DNA from: Eulemur rufifrons
Lineage: Eukaryota > Chordata > Mammalia > Primates > Lemuridae
Assembly: GCF_041146395.1 (NCBI RefSeq)
Contig: NC_090996.1
Span: 27,118,738 to 27,182,737 of the forward strand
Direction: 5' to 3'
Length of the DNA: 64,000 bases
Under the pieces are notes generated by a model, which saw only the letters and a program-made list of their open reading frames with translations, made no database searches and was not told the origin of the DNA. Of the stretch, positions 63,113-64,000 are shown piece by piece (position 1 is the first letter of the stretch; each line of letters begins with the position of its first letter). Position numbers and translations under genes: made by a program.

Positions 63113-64000
63113 TTGAGTTATAACCCCCCAGGTGGCTTTACTTGAGAAATAGTCTGTCCCTCCCCACAGAGCCAAGATTTTCTGTGCTACGACTCCAACC
63201 ATAGGGCTGTGATGTGTGTTGGTCAGTGACTTTATTATCCCTCAATGGTTCATGAGTACTTAGAAGAGCATCCTCTGCCTTCCAAAGTTCTCTAATAACC
63301 AGAACTATGCCCCAAAGAGAGCCCATGGGATCTGCCCTGGATGACATTGCTCAACTGACCCTGTGGCCAAGGAAGGGTCTCCAAATCCCAGAGTAAAGAC
63401 CCTGACTGTAACTGCAGACTGTGGTCCACCCTGCTCTTTGCTTGACATTGATACCCTCTCTGAGTACCCAGAGAGTGGAAGCTTCATTCCCGAGGGACTG
63501 TGGACCTCTGGCTTTGAGCAGCCACTGTGAGTTCTTGCCCCCTTCCCTTGTGTTTTTAAAACTGTAGTGCAAAACTGTTGCCTTCCAACTGCCAGTAGGT
63601 GCACTGCTGTGCCTGGGGCTTTCTGGACACCAGAGAAATCCCTCTGCCTTTGCACATGACAGGCTAGGAGTGTCTGAACATTAGCAGCCCTGGAAGTAAT
63701 TTGCAAAAGATGTCTGATGCGGGTGAACACCCAAGCTCCATCATCCTTGAGCAGGATAATTCTGAATGTGTGTGTGTGTCCAACACCCTGTACCAGAGTT
63801 TTCCTGTGGAATGAAACTCCAGCCACCCATACTGCTAGCTGGCATGATGAAGCACCCTTAGTGGCTACTTTTCCTTCCTTACGGAACCCCCCTACACCCC
63901 TCTAGTCTTCCCTTCACTTCTCAAATCCTTGTCTCAGAGCCTTTTTCTGGAAGAACGATTTTCAGACAGGTTTCTATTTGAAAATTTCAAACTCCATGCT
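63113..64000. other. Noncoding stretch with the longest open frame of the window
   Basis: A 173-codon minus-strand frame (63305-63826) is open here. The protein has no recognised domain, signal or membrane segment, and a second minus frame overlaps it. The DNA is GC-moderate and has no clear repeat; a short GT run lies at 63766-63779. I cannot exclude part of an unannotated exon or LTR, but nothing supports one. Confidence 0.35.

Overview
This window is nuclear DNA of a primate, most likely a strepsirrhine (a lemur or close relative). Four dimeric Alu elements are present, so it is a primate. One of them (33998-34361) carries the extra AT-rich segment between the A-rich linker and the right monomer that is typical of strepsirrhine Alus, and the L1 3' ends at 21112-21407 and 37138-37532 lack the sequence expected of simian L1PA. 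The rest is the usual eutherian fossil layer: MIR, L2, L1M, MER5/Charlie-like hAT, Tigger, MaLR (MLT1-like) LTRs and microsatellites.

I could not support any protein-coding exon, processed pseudogene, tRNA, rRNA, snRNA or CRISPR array. The longest open frames (about 100-173 codons) are of chance size, have no recognisable domain, and often lie over Alu, L1, Tigger, LTR or low-complexity DNA. The window is best read as intergenic or deep intronic sequence. The annotation below is therefore a map of mobile elements, simple repeats, and single-copy stretches that may hold regulatory DNA.

Layout. 0-9.8 kb: mostly single-copy DNA with MIR/L2 fragments, an LTR-like repeat (1.33-1.79 kb), an Alu set into an L2 (6.26-6.57 kb) and a MER5 element. 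9.8-11.7 kb: an L1MA with an inverted 5' part between 16-bp target duplications, an older L1, and an endogenous retroviral LTR fragment. 11.7-12.9 kb: a repeat-free, AT-hook/homeodomain-motif-rich block that looks like conserved noncoding DNA. 13-17 kb: MLT1-like LTRs, a Tigger MITE, and a MIR split by an L1M that is itself split by an MLT1-like LTR. 17-29 kb: single-copy DNA with scattered MIRs, an L2 interrupted by a young L1 (21.1-21.4 kb) and a second motif-rich block near 28.0-28.3 kb. 29.6-31 kb: an MLT1 LTR and a long L2. 32.2-35.8 kb: old L1/HAL1-like sequence with two Alus. 36-45 kb: L1, an L1M split by an Alu, L2, and another L1M. 45-52 kb: single-copy blocks, a purine-rich tract and MIR/L2. 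52.3-53.5 kb: Tigger, then an L2 with a nested MER5A. 54-64 kb: MIR/L2, an MLT1, a perfect 43-bp hairpin (56,671-56,778), and a hAT element carrying a second Tigger plus an inverted duplication of its own left end (61.1-62.2 kb).

The most unusual structures are the perfect hairpin inside a MIR and the 118-bp inverted duplication around the second Tigger copy. Both look like template-switch or inverted-duplication mutations rather than a functional system. I see no evidence of a new multi-gene system. Family names rest on remembered consensus motifs, not on a search, so subfamily calls are approximate.
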